From Capsaspora owczarzaki ATCC 30864 (lineage: Eukaryota; Opisthokonta; Filasterea): a DNA stretch of 64,000 nt. Position numbers and translations under genes: made by a program. This document shows positions 19,327 to 33,170 of this stretch, one piece after another. Numbering within the stretch: position 1 is the first letter of the stretch; each line of letters starts with the position of its first letter. The stretch covers positions 1,899,181 to 1,963,180 of the forward strand of contig NW_011887292.1 of NCBI RefSeq assembly GCF_000151315.2, in the 5' to 3' direction. The notes under the pieces were generated by a model that was not told the origin of the DNA, ran no database searches, and saw nothing but the letters and a program-made list of their open reading frames with translations.

Positions 19327-22300
19327 GGAGAGGGGATCGAAGAAAGCAGAGCAAACCATCAAATGAGCGCCACAACCAACCAACCGCTTTGAGCAGCCCA
19401 CTTTGATCAGCAAATACAAGCACATCATGCCAGTCGACACCCCCCCCCAAGTGCTTACAGCATCGAGATAGCTATAACCGTGGGCCATGAGCTGTGCATA
19501 ATCGGCATCCTTGACAAAGTCTGTTTCGGGAACTGCAACGCGCAACAGGACGTGGGTTGCATCGTGCACGGCTGCTCGAACAATCCAGCGCGGAGGAGGG
19601 GAGTGAGGGCCACAGCCACCTGCGAGAAAACACACCACACAAAGACGACGCACCATTACTCCAGCCGGCGTTGTGACACGCGTCGCACAAATCCACTTGA
19701 TTCTCTTCGGTCGAGCAATCCGCACAGTTCCAACGCGTCCCAAGGATTGGTGACATCTCGCAGCCATCACACTACACAAACAAGGGGCAAGGGGGGGGCG
19801 ACAAAATATGAGGTTTGCAAAAGTGAGTCCCGCAGGAAAGAGCAGAACAACCGCGAGAGGACGATGAACGTTTGTGTTTCTCACCACAAATCCAGTGTGT
19901 ACAACAGCTGCCGTCTTGCGTGCTGCAATCTCCTTCTTGAGGCGTTTGAGTCGAAGCAGTTCCTGCAATCCACATGATGATGTAACACGAATGAGCATCC
20001 ATACTTCCCGCGGGCGAATCGAGCCAACAAAACCGTTCCTGCTTTGCTCAAGTGCCGCGCGTACCTGATACTCGGCAGACTTCTTGACGTCCTCATCCAA
20101 GCCGTCTTCGTCATCAGAGCCCGGAGGGGCAGTGTTGGGACCAGGGGCATCCTCTTGCTCATTCATCATGACTCGCGGCGCGGCAAACATGGTTGTCTGC
20201 TTGCGCGATTTGCGCACCTTGGTCGGAGGACGAACAGGCTCTGGTGCTTCCTCTTGGGCAGCAGGAAGCGATGCAGCTGCAGCCACGCTGGACTTGGTCG
20301 ACGCCGCGCGCTTTGATTCTTTGGATCGCGGGCGAGAGGGCACAGGAACTTGACCATACACAATCCGCCCGCCTTCGATGGCGTCTTGAATGGCGCGCTC
20401 GAGGATTTCCCGCTCGCTCAGACCTTCGGCGACGGGCGAAGGCAGGGGCACCGTGCCGGGGAGTTTTCGCCCGAGCCTAGCCAGCTTGAGCGTGTACTTT
20501 TGGCAGCGCGAAGCAATCTGCTGCCGGCTTCGAGTCTGCATGATGGACTCGATCACGGAATAGCGTTCGCCCGAGCTCGCGTCTGGTCGCAGCGGATACT
20601 GAACGAGCAAGCTATCCAAGAGCGCCTGCTCCTCCATCGACCAGGGCAGATTGAATGTCGGATTGAGCGCGGCGTTGTTCGCTTCCTCTTCGGCAGCGCG
20701 CTCCCGTGCCAGTTCGTCTTGACGTCGGCGCTCTGCTTCAGCAGCAGCTTCGGCCTCTTGCTCCGCGAGCATGCGAGCCCGTTCCTGCGGATCCCGGCTC
20801 TTGCGCGAACGGGTCATCACCAGCACGCCATCGTCCTCCCAGTCGCCCTCTGAAATCTGGCCGCCATCCGGCTCGGCGGCGTCGGTCGTAGACTGCTCGT
20901 CCCGTTGCTCGGCCATCCTGCGAGCAATCTCGGCCGTCTCCTCAAGTCCGCGCTTTGCAGCAGCTCGAGCAGCAGCTGCTGCAGCCTCCAGGATTGCGTT
21001 TGTCACAGCAGGCGGCGGGTCAAAGATGAGCTTTGACGCCGCAATGACTGGCGCTGTGATGACGGCAGCACTCGCTGCTGCAGGAGAAGGAGCGATGGGA
21101 GGGATGTCAGCCGCAGTTGATAACGTGGTAGTAACTGGAGCCGCAGCTCCGTCCAATTCACTTCTTTGTGCGCCGTCGCGGTCGGACTCTGTCTGATGAA
21201 TCGACGACTCGGGCGTCAGCGCCGGTGTAGTGTCAGCATCTCGCTGGAGGTCAGCGTCCGCCTGCGGCGTGGATGCCTGCGACTTGGGCTCGCGTCTGTT
21301 CGAAGCCACCTGCGCCATGACGGCCGCTTTTGCAAGGGTGGGCGCTTTTGCCTTTTGCATAGCATTACCGCGCGCCGTTGAGCTCTGCTTGCTCGTGAGC
21401 AGGCCCTTTGATGTCTGATATGGAGCGTCGTGCAACCCGTAGCGCAACCAGTCGATGTCGGGCAGCGCGACCACCTGTTGGCGATCAGGAAAGTGCCATC
21501 CGTCTTGAGCCTCCGCATTGATGGCTCTGAAGAGCAATAGAAAAGAAAGGCAGGCGTATGAGCAGTGCGTTTTGACACAGCGGGGGGGGGAAGGCGAAGG
21601 AGGAGAAAAGAGGTATGACAACAATGAATGGCAGATTTCTGCAATGTTTCTTCTCGCTCCCATGCACGCACATGTCCTCTCTCGAAAGCCAGCGCCTCAC
21701 ATCCAACAACATTCATCCAGATGTAGATAGATACTCACGCGTCTGAAGCCAGCTGTTCGGCTGTCACTGGCCCGGCTAAAGGTGAATCGACGCGCTCGAA
21801 CGAATCGGAACGGAGCTTCAGGGCACGAAGCAAACCAAGAGGCTCGACGGCCGCTTTTTGACGCAACTCATTCAAATGATCAATGTCTTGGAGCACGCGA
21901 ATGCGCTGGGCCTCGAGCGCCACCATTGTGCGGATGAGCAGCAAGTAATCTTGATTGTTTCGCAGCAGGAGGTGGTCGGTCGCGAACGAGTACGACTCGG
22001 CCTCGCTGGCAGGAGGCTGTCCGGCCTGTTCTGCACGAATGGCCTCGGCAATCTCGAGATGAGTGCTTGCATCGGTGGTCGTGGTCGCAATTGTGGTGGC
22101 AGATTCCTGCTCCGGTTGTGCATCACCGTTGCCGCCGGCTGTGGCACTGGAGCTCGGCATGGGCTTGATTTGGCTTCGAGTAGCATCGAGCTCATCCCCA
22201 GCGAGACCAAGGCCTTGGGCGCTGGCGTCTTGAGCGCAGAGTTGCATCCACGAGCTCGTTGCTTGGTCGACGGTAGCGCTTTCCACCGCCCGCGCCTGCA

Positions 22301-22748
22301 TTTCGCCGTCGTCCTGCGCCTGCGCTGGAGAAGGGACAGATGTCTCGGCAGTGCCTACATGAGCTCTGGGCGACGCCGGCAGCTCGTCCTCGCGCTCAGC
22401 CACCGGCTCGGACTTGACTCTGAACAATCCAATGACGACTTGCGCTGGCTGCGCTGCTGAGGCTTCCGCTGTCCCAGTCGCGTCTCCCCGCTGGGAGCTG
22501 GTTTGTTCTGCTGCTGGCTGGTATGCAAGCACGGTGTGGTCTGCCGAGCCCCCATCCTCCTGCTCGTCCTCCTCGTGGCGACGGGCGCGTTTCGATGTCG
22601 GCGGGGCGGCACTGCCTGCTCGCCGTTTCACGGTTGGCCGCGGGGGTGGCTTGACAAAGTCATTCGCGTCGTCACTGCCATCGCCATCATCGAGCGGTGG
22701 CGTCGACGCTGCTTGGTCCTCTTGTCTTCGTCGGCCGCGTTGTTGCAT
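19254..22748 (-). CDS. ZZZ3: ZZZ3, ATAC complex subunit with Myb and ZZ domains
   Basis: Six exons: 22748-21739, 21526-20065, 19962-19885, 19771-19654, 19619-19459 and 19280-19254 (the last only nine codons), giving about 951 residues (human ZZZ3 903). The N-terminal 600 residues are low complexity with a helical patch (DYLLLIRTMVALEAQRIRVL). A Myb/SANT domain starts near 628 (NLPWSMEEQALLDSLLVQYP, then RSRQQIASRCQKYTLKLARL). It is followed by AEYQELLRLKRLKKEIAARK and a ZZ zinc finger (CDGCEMSPILGTRWNCADC, VDLCDACH, a DATHV strand) ending in GYSYLDA. This order is specific to ZZZ3, a histone H3-reading subunit of the ATAC acetyltransferase complex. Its divergent neighbour, the RCR ligase, starts about 350 bases away. 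Confidence 0.92.
19296..19325. repeat. GGC trinucleotide run in the last ZZZ3 intron
   Basis: About nine GGC units on the plus strand, which read as GCC units on the transcript just upstream of the acceptor of the last exon. Confidence 0.8.
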
Positions 22749-23105
22749 TGATTTTTTTGGCGCCAAATTTTGGCGGATTTTTTTGTTTTTTAATTTCTCT
22801 TTCCCTTGCGAAAACAGTCAAACAGACTGTACTCCAACAAACATGATTTAATTGGTACGGTTTTTGCAGTCCAGTCTTTGCTTTTGTTTTCTCGTCCTTG
22901 ATTTTTGTTTTGTAAGCTTTTCACTTGCTTTTTGCTGTTTTTGTTTCATTCCTGAGCTTTTTTTTTTTTTTTTTTTTGTTTCGCTTTCGTCATCTTCGCT
23001 GTTCGCTCTCTCTTCAATCTCATCTCGCGCGCGCGTGTGTGTGTCTGTCTGGTCTGTGTATCTGTGTTGTGCATGTGTGACTCTGGCAGTGTCACTCTTC
23101 TCGCA
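22749..23105. promoter_or_regulatory. divergent promoter, ZZZ3 / RCR ligase
   Basis: About 350 bases, T-rich on the plus strand, with a 19-base T tract near 22960 and a short GT run near 23033-23044. No named motif recognised. Confidence 0.4.
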
Positions 23106-25346
23106 ATGCAATCGTCGCCGGGCGTCTCCTCGTCTTCAGCGGCGTCGGCGTCGGGCTCCGCGCCGCACAGCCAAACGAGCAAACTGGCTTTCATTCGGGA
23201 TGCGGTCGCGAGCATGCTGCGCACCACCACACCTGCCAACCAGCTGGCCGACCTGCGCTGCGTGTTGCAAGAGCTGCTGCAGGACGTGGACCGCCATGCG
23301 CGGCGGAACAATGTGTCGCCGTGGCCGCCACACAGCCTGCTCTCAGCAGCACCCCGCGCGCCAGCGCCAATGCCGCCGCCGCCGCCGCTGCGCACTCATG
23401 CCTCAGCCCCTGCCGCAACGACCTGCGTCCCCATGAAGCTCTACCAGAACGATGACATGGATGACGACGACGACGACGGGCCGGGTCTCACTGATCGCCG
23501 CATGGGTGGCGCGGCATTTGGCACCGCTCAGGCTCAGGCTCAGGCTGTTCCCAGCGCGCCAATCTATGCATCTCTCGACGACGACTCGTCGTACGAGCTC
23601 GTCGATGGCGATTTTCTGCAGAGTTGTTGCAACCATCACGTCCAGCGCCAGCACGACGACGAGCAGTCGCTCGCGCTTGCACGACAACTCGACGCGCAGT
23701 ACCGGCGAGAAGAGGAAGACTCTTGGGCCCTCGCGCAGCGACTCCAAGAGCAAGAAGAGCAAGAAGACCGAGCCCGCGCCGCAAGGGAGCATCGCCTGGC
23801 CGAGGCAAAGTCGCTCGAATTTGTGCGGCAACTCCAGGAGCAAGAAGAAGCCGAGGCCTGCTGGCGGAAGCAACAGGAACAGGCCAGCGCCGACGCTGCA
23901 CGGCGGGTGGCCGAGGAGGACCGTCGCCGCGCTGCAGACAACATGCGCAACAAGGCTCAGAATGAAAAGTTCCTTGAAAGCGTGCAGCAAGGCTATGCCA
24001 GGTGTCCAAACGCCGCATGTGGCCAAATTTTTGAATGCATCCCCGGAGCGAGGCACGAAGGGGAGGCAGACCAGCAGAATCCGGCGTTCGTGCCAAAGTG
24101 GACCGAGTCGCCCGAAGTGGTGGCAGGCCACTGGAGGCAACACCGCTTCCGGTGCATTGCGTGCAACACTGAGTTTTGCTCCTCGTGCCATCAGTCTCCC
24201 TACCACACCGGTTTCACCTGCGAAGGTCTGAAACAGCATGATGCTGCCGTCAAGTGTCGTTACTGCGGCCGGGCTGTTGCTGGGTACGTCTCGGGCATTC
24301 CGTGTTGCGACACGCCCGAGTGTTCCGAGAAAAAGACCCGTGCCTGCACCAAATCGCTCCCGTGTGGTCACGCTTGTTACGGCGTTTTGAATGAGGCGCA
24401 GTGCATGCCCTGCCTTGAGCCCGGCTGCGGCGCGCACGTCGCCTCCGGCGTCAACCAAAACGGCCAAGACGACTGCTCACTCTGCTATGCCGAGCCTCTC
24501 GCCCAGGCCCCATGCATCCGGAATGCATGTGGCCACGTCTTCCACCACGCGTGTCTTGTCCAACAGATTTCCGCTGGTCATTCTGGCAAACGGTGAGTGC
24601 TGAGTGTCTTTTTTTTTGTCTTTTGTGGGTTTTTTTTTGGGGGGGGGTCTGATTGCGAGGCGGGGAGCACAGTCCCAGATTGTGGTGGCTTGCATCTGTT
24701 GAACTGACTGCCAGCTTTTTGCCATCTTTTTGATTGCTGTTTGTGCGCGCTGGACCCCCCTCTTTCTTTCCGTAGCATTGTTTTCACGTATTTGAAGTGC
24801 CCTCAGTGCCCCAAGTTGATCTCTCACCCGGCGCTGGAGGCTCAGTTGAAGCCGCACATGGAGCTCTACGAGCTGATCAAACAAAAGGCGCTGGTTCGAA
24901 TGGACCACGACAACGACATTCCAGATCGGGCTGGCTTAAGCGAGGAAGAAAAGGTGAAGAGAGCATTGGCGTCCTACTCGTATTACAAGTGCTTCAAGTG
25001 TCCGTCTTGGTATTATGGCGGTCGCGTTGAGTGCGGCGAGAACGCAGACGCTCCTTTCAACCCCGAAGAGCTCGTCTGCGCCGGCTGCAGCACGGCAGGA
25101 TTGAGCAACTGCCCAACTCACGGCGCCGAGTACATTGGGTTTAAGTGCAAATTTTGCTGCGAGCGCCTCTCTACCTTCTTTTGCGCGGGCACGACGCACT
25201 TTTGCGAACCCTGCCACCGTGCTGGGTTTGGTGCGCCAGTCAAGCCGTGTCGTGGCGCGCCGCACTGCCTGCTCGGACCAAACCATATTCCAAACGGCCA
25301 GGAGTATGCGGTGGGTTGCGCTCTGTGCTCCAATCTGCAGCACTAG
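23106..25346 (+). CDS. compact RING-Cys-relay (MYCBP2-type) E3 ubiquitin ligase
   Basis: Two exons, 23106-24592 and 24776-25346, 685 residues. An in-frame ATG at 23073 would add 11. Residues 1-170 are Ser/Ala/Pro-rich. A charged coiled coil rich in Gln/Glu/Arg (about 190-295) follows. An IBR-like zinc region begins at CPNAACGQIF (about 300) with FRCIACNTEFCSSCH and CRYCGRAVAG. Then comes a RING (CSLCYAEP at 457, CGHVFHHACL, and CPQCPKLISH after the intron) and a TC-type domain: YYKCFKCPSWYYGGRVEC, NPEELVCAGC, CPTHGAEYIGFKCKFCC, STFFCAGTTHFCEPCH. Aligned from memory to human MYCBP2, C582 corresponds to relay Cys 4520, E594 to E4534, C632 to Cys 4572 and H643 to H4583; F4573 is Ala here. MYCBP2 esterifies Thr/Ser through this relay. 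Human MYCBP2 is about 4,600 residues, so this is a miniature. Confidence 0.88.
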
Positions 25347-25547
25347 TTTGACCTGCACGACCGGCGTCTCGTTGTAGGTTGTACATTTTTGTGTATGTCG
25401 TTGTGGATTTGTGAAGTGGCACTGAATAACTTTTTTGTATTGCCTAATGGAATAGTTGTTAACATGAAACCAACGAACTCTTCAAACGCATGGATTGAAA
25501 TGAGTGATGGGGGGTGGGGTGGGAAAGAATAACACGGTGCGTTGTTT
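25347..25547. other. convergent 3' ends, RCR ligase / SH3BP5
   Basis: About 200 bases between facing stop codons, with no coding signal. Confidence 0.5.
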
Positions 25548-27723
<2,176 letters not shown>

Positions 27724-27736
27724 TCTGGTGGAAAGG

Positions 27737-27768
<32 letters not shown>

Positions 27769-28105
27769 GCAGCAAAAATCCAATGGAAAAAGGACGAAAA
27801 AATAAAAAGTGAAACTGAGTTGTCCAAATGCAACTGTTCAACGTTTTTATTGCAAGAATCCAAATGCTCGATCTGACAGAGAGTCGCACGACGCACGTCC
27901 TTCGCGCTCGCATCCACCTTGAACCTGATTGGGACAAGACGACGAAACTCAGTCAGGTTTTTTTGGGTTTTTTCTTGTTTTTGGTTTGAGTGCCAGCACA
28001 GCAGTCTCCCCACTCCCCACCTTCCACACACACACACACACTCATCAACACCTTGTTGACTTGAACTCCAACGAGCCTGACTGTCTCACTTCCCGCCGTT
28101 CAAGC
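27724..28105. promoter_or_regulatory. divergent intergenic region, SH3BP5 / SLC10A7
   Basis: About 380 bases. A 27-base A tract lies just upstream of the SH3BP5 start codon, and a short CA repeat near 28025-28039 precedes SLC10A7. Several open frames cross it without recognisable product. Confidence 0.4.
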
Positions 28106-29931
28106 ATGTCGAGTTGGGTGGACGGCCTCCGACGCAACTGGTTCCTGGTCGGGCTGGTTGTTGTCATTTCGTTGGCGCGCGTTGTGCCCTGGCTGGGTCA
28201 GACCGGAGGTAACACAGACACACAGACACACAGACACACAGACAGATAACTCGCCCAGAAAACGCGATCTTGCTGCTTCGGAAAATCGGACATCGGACAT
28301 CGTTCGGGGTCGTTCACCTCCAACATCGACCTCGCTGTTGACGATGGTTGTTGATCACTACGCGTTTCAGTGCAAGGATGGAGATTACTGATTCTCGTGA
28401 GTGGGCTTGACGTTGCGGTTGTACAGGTGTGCTGCATCCCGAGTACACGGTCAAGTACCTCGCTGTCATGGTGATCTTTTTCATCTCCGGACTGTCACTC
28501 CGCAGTGAGGTATGAGTTACTGTTTGCAAGATGGTCAGAGGGGGGGGGTTGTTGGCTGGTCTGCTTGGCACTCCAAAAGGGCAAAAACAAAAAATTCAGG
28601 TTGCTGAACCAACCTTGTGTGTTCTCATTCTCTTGCTTGTCGTCTGGTTTGCCAATCTCAGGAGTTTAGTCAGGCCATCATGCAGTTTAGAATCCACATG
28701 TTTGTTCAAGGCTTTACGTTCATCCTAGTGCCGTCGATTGTGATGGTGATTGTGCACTTTTTGTTGTAAGCGTCGCCGAGCCTGCAAACGATGTTTGTCC
28801 GTCCTCCAAGCCACGGCTCGTTTGTTGCTCACTCGCGAGCGATTGATTCATGCAGTCTCTTTACGAGCATCGACCCATGGCTACTGCGTGGCCTGCTCGT
28901 CGTGAGCTGCATGCCACCGCCTGTCTCTTCCGCCGTCATTTTAGTGAAAGCCATCGGCGGCAACGAAGCTGCTTCCATCTTCAACAGTGCGTTGGGCAGT
29001 TTGATGGTAAGCGATTGGACGGAGGATTTGTTGTCACTCTCGTTCGCGCAGTTGCGCGCGTAAGGTGAATCCACGCTCAAGTCGTGTTTTTTTTTTTTTT
29101 TGTTTTGTTTTTTTTTTTCGATTGTTTGTTTCCCTTTTTTTTTTTAACAACACTCGCTCCTAGGGCATCTTTATCACGCCAATGCTGCTGTACGCCCTGG
29201 TACACGTGTCGTCCGCCGTCCCGTTCATGTCCGCGGTCATCAGCCTGTCCATCTCTGTGATCGTTCCAATCATTGTCGGACAGTTCGCACGGCGCTTTGT
29301 TTGGAAGGCGATCGAACCGCTCGGCATCCCGTTCGGTGACATTAGCTCGGCAATGCTGCTGCTGATTATTTTCGCCACCTTCTGCGACACCTTTTCAAGA
29401 CAGTTCATTGTCGCATACGGGGACATTGGCACTGTCATTGTGATGGTGGTTCTCGGGCAACTCGGCCTGCTGGGGCTCGTCTTTGTCCTCTCGCGCATGG
29501 TGGTTCCACGGGTCGTCGCTTGGTACTATGCGCGCATTGTCCCGCTGCTTGTGGCAATCGGCATTTCACGCGCTTCTCCCGGCTCCACTTTCGGGCCCAC
29601 CGCTGGTCCGAGCAGCCCTGCGTTGCGCGGCCGCCTCACTCCTCAAGTGGACGGCGTGAACAACCCCAATGACAGCTTTGCCTCCGAGTGGCTCGAAAGC
29701 ATCCAGGTCTTCTCTCGCGGCGACATTGTCTGCTTGCTCTTCTGTTCAACGCACAAGTCGCTCACGCTGGGCATTCCGCTGCTCAAGGTGTTGTTTGGCG
29801 CGCATCCCCAGTTCCACTTGGTCTCCTTTCCACTCCTCGTCTATCACCCCACCCAAATTCTCCTGGGCGGGTTGGTCGTTCCGATGGTCCGGCGGTGGCT
29901 TCTCCAGCGTCGCGGACTTGGCCTTCCATGA
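28106..29931 (+). CDS. SLC10A7: SLC10A7-type bile-acid-transporter-fold membrane protein
   Basis: Five exons: 28106-28208, 28427-28509, 28662-28765, 28856-29006 and 29164-29931, 402 residues, with about ten hydrophobic segments. Matches to SLC10A7 run throughout: [113 protein letters not shown] and [18 protein letters not shown] hydrophilic loop of about 60 residues ([14 protein letters not shown] onward) before the last two helices is longer than in animals. SLC10A7 is a Golgi/secretory-pathway protein linked to calcium homeostasis and glycosylation; its substrate is not settled. Confidence 0.94.
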
Positions 29932-29952
29932 TAGAAAATCCAGTTCATAATC

Positions 29953-29958
29953 AATAAA
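29953..29958 (+). promoter_or_regulatory. polyadenylation signal of SLC10A7
   Basis: AATAAA 22 bases after the SLC10A7 stop codon. The next gene starts 79 bases later on the same strand, so the transcript must end within a very short space. Confidence 0.5.
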
Positions 29959-30036
29959 TTAAGTGTTTTTCAGTGGTGCCTGCTTTAAATCTCAGTCTTT
30001 TTTACTCATCCCTCAAGTCCATTTTGTCACACAGTC

Positions 30037-31756
30037 ATGGTAGCGTTACTGATCCGATGCAATGCAATGCAATGCAATGCCATACAATGCGCACTCCAAT
30101 CTGACGCCGTCTTTTTTCCTCTCCCTTCCTCTCGCTTCCCTTCTCTGGCCTGTCCCGCCTTGCTTTCTCTTGGTCTTTTTTGTATCGTTGCTTCTCCACA
30201 GCTGGAAACGATCGCGAGTGTCGACACTCGGCATGAAGACATGATTGTAAGTTCAGCCGTTGAGATCTCAGCATTTGGCGCTTTGCAGCTCGTCGTCGTC
30301 GTCGTCGTCGTTGTCGCGTCTGCTGCTTTCATGTGGAAGACGTTGCGTTGTGTCTCGTATAGATGTTTGCTGCGTTGTCACCGTTTGGCAGATGGACTGA
30401 TTTGAAAGTGGAACGCGCTCCTCTCATCACAGCACGACGCGCAGCTCGACTTCTTTGGCAAGCGACTCGCCACCGCCTCGTCCGATCGCACCATCCGCAT
30501 CTTTGATGTCGTTGGAGACAAGCACACATTCGTGACCGAGCTCAAAGGGTGCGTCGTCATTGTCGCTTGTTTCGCCGCCACGTTCGCAATTCATCCTTTT
30601 GTGTGTGGGCAATGTTCACCGCTGGCTGTGTGCTGACGTTGTGGCACTCGTGGCTCTTCTTGGGCTGTTTTGGTCTGACGCTGACATGGGTAGGCACGAA
30701 GGGCCAGTCTGGCAAGTGGCGTGGGCCCACCCAAAGTACGGCAACATTCTCGCGTCGTGCTCGTACGATCGCAAAGTCATCATTTGGCGCGAGTCTGCCG
30801 GCCAATGGGTCAAGGCATACGAATACGCTGGACACACATCATCCGGTAAGCACGAAACGAATGCGCGCTCTTCGACATTTGAGTTGCCGAGTTTCGCGTC
30901 CGGTCGCTCAACCAACTTTTTTTTTTTCGCTCTCTCGCTTTGCAATTTCAATGTCTCCTTCCACAGTCAATTCGATTTGCTGGGCTCCACCAGAATACGC
31001 GTCGCTGCTTGGTGACGATGTCGGTCTTGTTCTTGCATGTGCTTCTTCGGATGGCTTTGTCTCAATTTTGACCAACAACGGTGAGGCTTGCTTGCTTTTT
31101 GCAGTCCGCGAGAAAAAGAAAAAAAAGAGCCTCCAAACTCGTGTTTGCGTGCTTTTGCTGTGCACTTTTCTCATTCTCTTCGCTGCGCGGTTTTGACGTT
31201 GATCTGCTGGCTGACAGAGAGCGGATGGGAGCCGGAAAAGTTCCATGCACATGACATTGGCTGCAACGCCGTCAGCTGGGCACCCGCCTTCAACGCGTTT
31301 GCCGGTAGCGATAGCAACGGCGCTGCTGCTGCGGCTGCTCCTGCCAAGCGCCGTCTGGTGACTGGTGGCTGCGACTCGAACGTGAAGATTTGGCAATTGC
31401 GCGACGGCAAGTGGATCCTGGAGGGCAACCTGCCGCAAGCGCACACAGACTGGGTTCGCGATGTCTGCTGGGCCCCCAACATCGGTCTGCCCGTCAACGT
31501 GGTTGCAAGCTGCGGACAGGACAAGCGCGTGGTCATCTGCACGGAGAGTCGCGAAGGTGAATGGAAGTCAAAGGAGCTGCCCGTTTTTCCCGATGTTGTC
31601 TGGCGGGTGAGCTGGTCTGTCACTGGCGATATTCTTGCTGTCAGCGGAGGCGATGGCAAGGCGTCTCTCTGGAAGGAGGATTTGGATGGCAACTGGGCCT
31701 GCATCAGCGAGATGGACGATGCGGCCTCGAATGCTTCGGCTGCCGACGCTCATTAA
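30037..31756 (+). CDS. SEC13: SEC13, COPII coat and nuclear pore WD-repeat protein
   Basis: Six coding exons: 30037-30039 (the ATG alone), 30202-30246, 30433-30548, 30694-30845, 30967-31080 and 31218-31756, 322 residues. Spliced N-terminus [16 protein letters not shown] aligns without gaps to human SEC13 (MVSVINTVDTSHEDMI). WD blades follow: [114 protein letters not shown] and [17 protein letters not shown]13 forms the SEC13-SEC31 outer cage of COPII and is part of the Nup84/107 complex and SEA/GATOR. The Ala run in blade 4 is the only insertion. Confidence 0.95.
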
Positions 31757-31991
31757 GTTTGGGTTTTTGCTTTTTTCTCTTTTGATTCTTTGTATTGGTT
31801 CCTTTTCTCGCCTTTCGCTGTTCCCCTGGCCGGGGTCTCGAATGTTATCGTTGCCAGATGCGTTTCTCGTATATTTTGTTGTTGTTGCCACTGCGTATAT
31901 CAAGCGTTTTCTTTTGAAGAAAAAAACAAACAAAAAACAGACAGACAGACAGACAGACAGACAGCAAAAAACACTCCTAAAGAGCTGGAAT
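31757..31991. other. convergent 3' ends, SEC13 / UbiA
   Basis: Contains a short CAGA tetranucleotide run near 31938-31964. No coding signal. Confidence 0.5.
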
Positions 31992-33170
31992 CTAATACCA
32001 TTTACGGTGAATGTACTGCGACCAGATGTGCAGGAGCACGTAGAAGATGGAGATAATCTCGACGAGCTTGTGCTTGCTCTTGCGCTGAGGAAGAACGAAA
32101 TGCAGGGTCAGGGCGACAAGCAGCAGCGCCTGAATCGGCCAGAGCATGTAGGAAAGTCCCATCACATGCGACGACACCACTCCGAGGGAAACGGTGAACA
32201 AAACGATCGCGTAGGTCGGCCACTTGCCCAGAACGACACGGTAAGTGCCCTTGAGGGGATCCAGGGTCGGGTCGAGCTTGCGGCAGACCTCATACGTGAA
32301 GGCGCCGGAAAGCGCCACCGTCCCCAGCCAGTAGGTGCGCGGATCCCAGATCAAATCCGGGTTGGTGATGGCCGAAATGTGCAGCGCACCGACGTAGATG
32401 GACGCTTGGTGGGTCAAGGCGTACAAAAAGACGCGGGGGTCGAGCCAGTGACCGATGCCAAACTCAATGTACATGAGGACCAAGTAGACAATTTGCAGCC
32501 CGAACGTCGCCCCTGCCAGTGGCGAGAAGACAAACCAAAGCACGACCGCGTAGACGCACAAGAGGGCAATTTCGAGGCGGATGGCATTCACGAGCTCGTC
32601 GTAGAGAATCAGCCCGCGCGGCAAGGGTCGGTCTGGGTGCACCTTGACGTCCTTGTCGTAATCCTTGACGTCGTCCATGCAACGCAGCGTGATGAGGTAG
32701 AGCAGCTGTCCAGCAACGACGATCGCCAGGGTTTGCCAGTACGAGAATTGGCCGCTCGTGACGGGCAGCGGGAGGCTGCTGTCCGCCAGCGCAAACCCCG
32801 ACAAGCAGGGCCCCAGCGCCAAGAGCACGTAGACTGGCAGCGGCGCGCGCTCGTTGAAGAAGGTCGTCCAGTTCTTGATTGCACTGTGCCATGATGATGA
32901 TGATTGCGGTACAACAAAGATGAGTTTTTTTGGCTTCAGCGGCTGCGTTCCCCTTCCCCCCAGCCCACCCCGCCTCCTCCCAATCACCACGATCAGTAAA
33001 GTGCGTTTGTTGGTGCGGTTGGTTGCTTCTCTTGCTTGTGACTCTCGTTCGACAGGTGCGTCTGTCTCAATGATGCACCAACAGGTCGGACAATCTATCG
33101 CTTCATCATCTCCCATGCGCAAGAGCAGCTGCTGTACAGAGCATCGTCGCAGCATCCCCCAACGCAGCAT
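31992..33170 (-). CDS. UbiA-superfamily prenyltransferase
   Basis: Integral membrane prenyltransferase with about eight hydrophobic segments. The core is at 32890-31992 (IKNWTTFFNERAPLPVYVLL to the end). The first Asp-rich motif is RCMDDVKDYDKDVKVHPDRP (substrate Mg-diphosphate site, equivalent to NDxxDxxxD). The second region reads YEVCRKLDPTLDP followed by TYRVVLGKWPTY. The family transfers isoprenoid chains to aromatic or other acceptors; the acceptor cannot be told from sequence. The frame stays open upstream for another 100 codons to an ATG at 33170 (MLRWGMLRRCSVQQLLLRMG, Arg-rich and possibly a mitochondrial presequence). The stretch 32890-33110 is unlike the family, however, so an unseen intron or a later start is possible. 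Confidence 0.82.
   Translation of the reverse strand: MLRWGMLRRCSVQQLLLRMGDDEAIDCPTCWCIIETDAPVERESQAREATNRTNKRTLLIVVIGRRRGGLGGRGTQPLKPKKLIFVVPQSSSSWHSAIKNWTTFFNERAPLPVYVLLALGPCLSGFALADSSLPLPVTSGQFSYWQTLAIVVAGQLLYLITLRCMDDVKDYDKDVKVHPDRPLPRGLILYDELVNAIRLEIALLCVYAVVLWFVFSPLAGATFGLQIVYLVLMYIEFGIGHWLDPRVFLYALTHQASIYVGALHISAITNPDLIWDPRTYWLGTVALSGAFTYEVCRKLDPTLDPLKGTYRVVLGKWPTYAIVLFTVSLGVVSSHVMGLSYMLWPIQALLLVALTLHFVLPQRKSKHKLVEIISIFYVLLHIWSQYIHRKWY

Noticed and set aside
31635-32894. 419-codon open frame on the plus strand
   Set aside because: Antisense to the UbiA gene; charged, repetitive product typical of a shadow frame.
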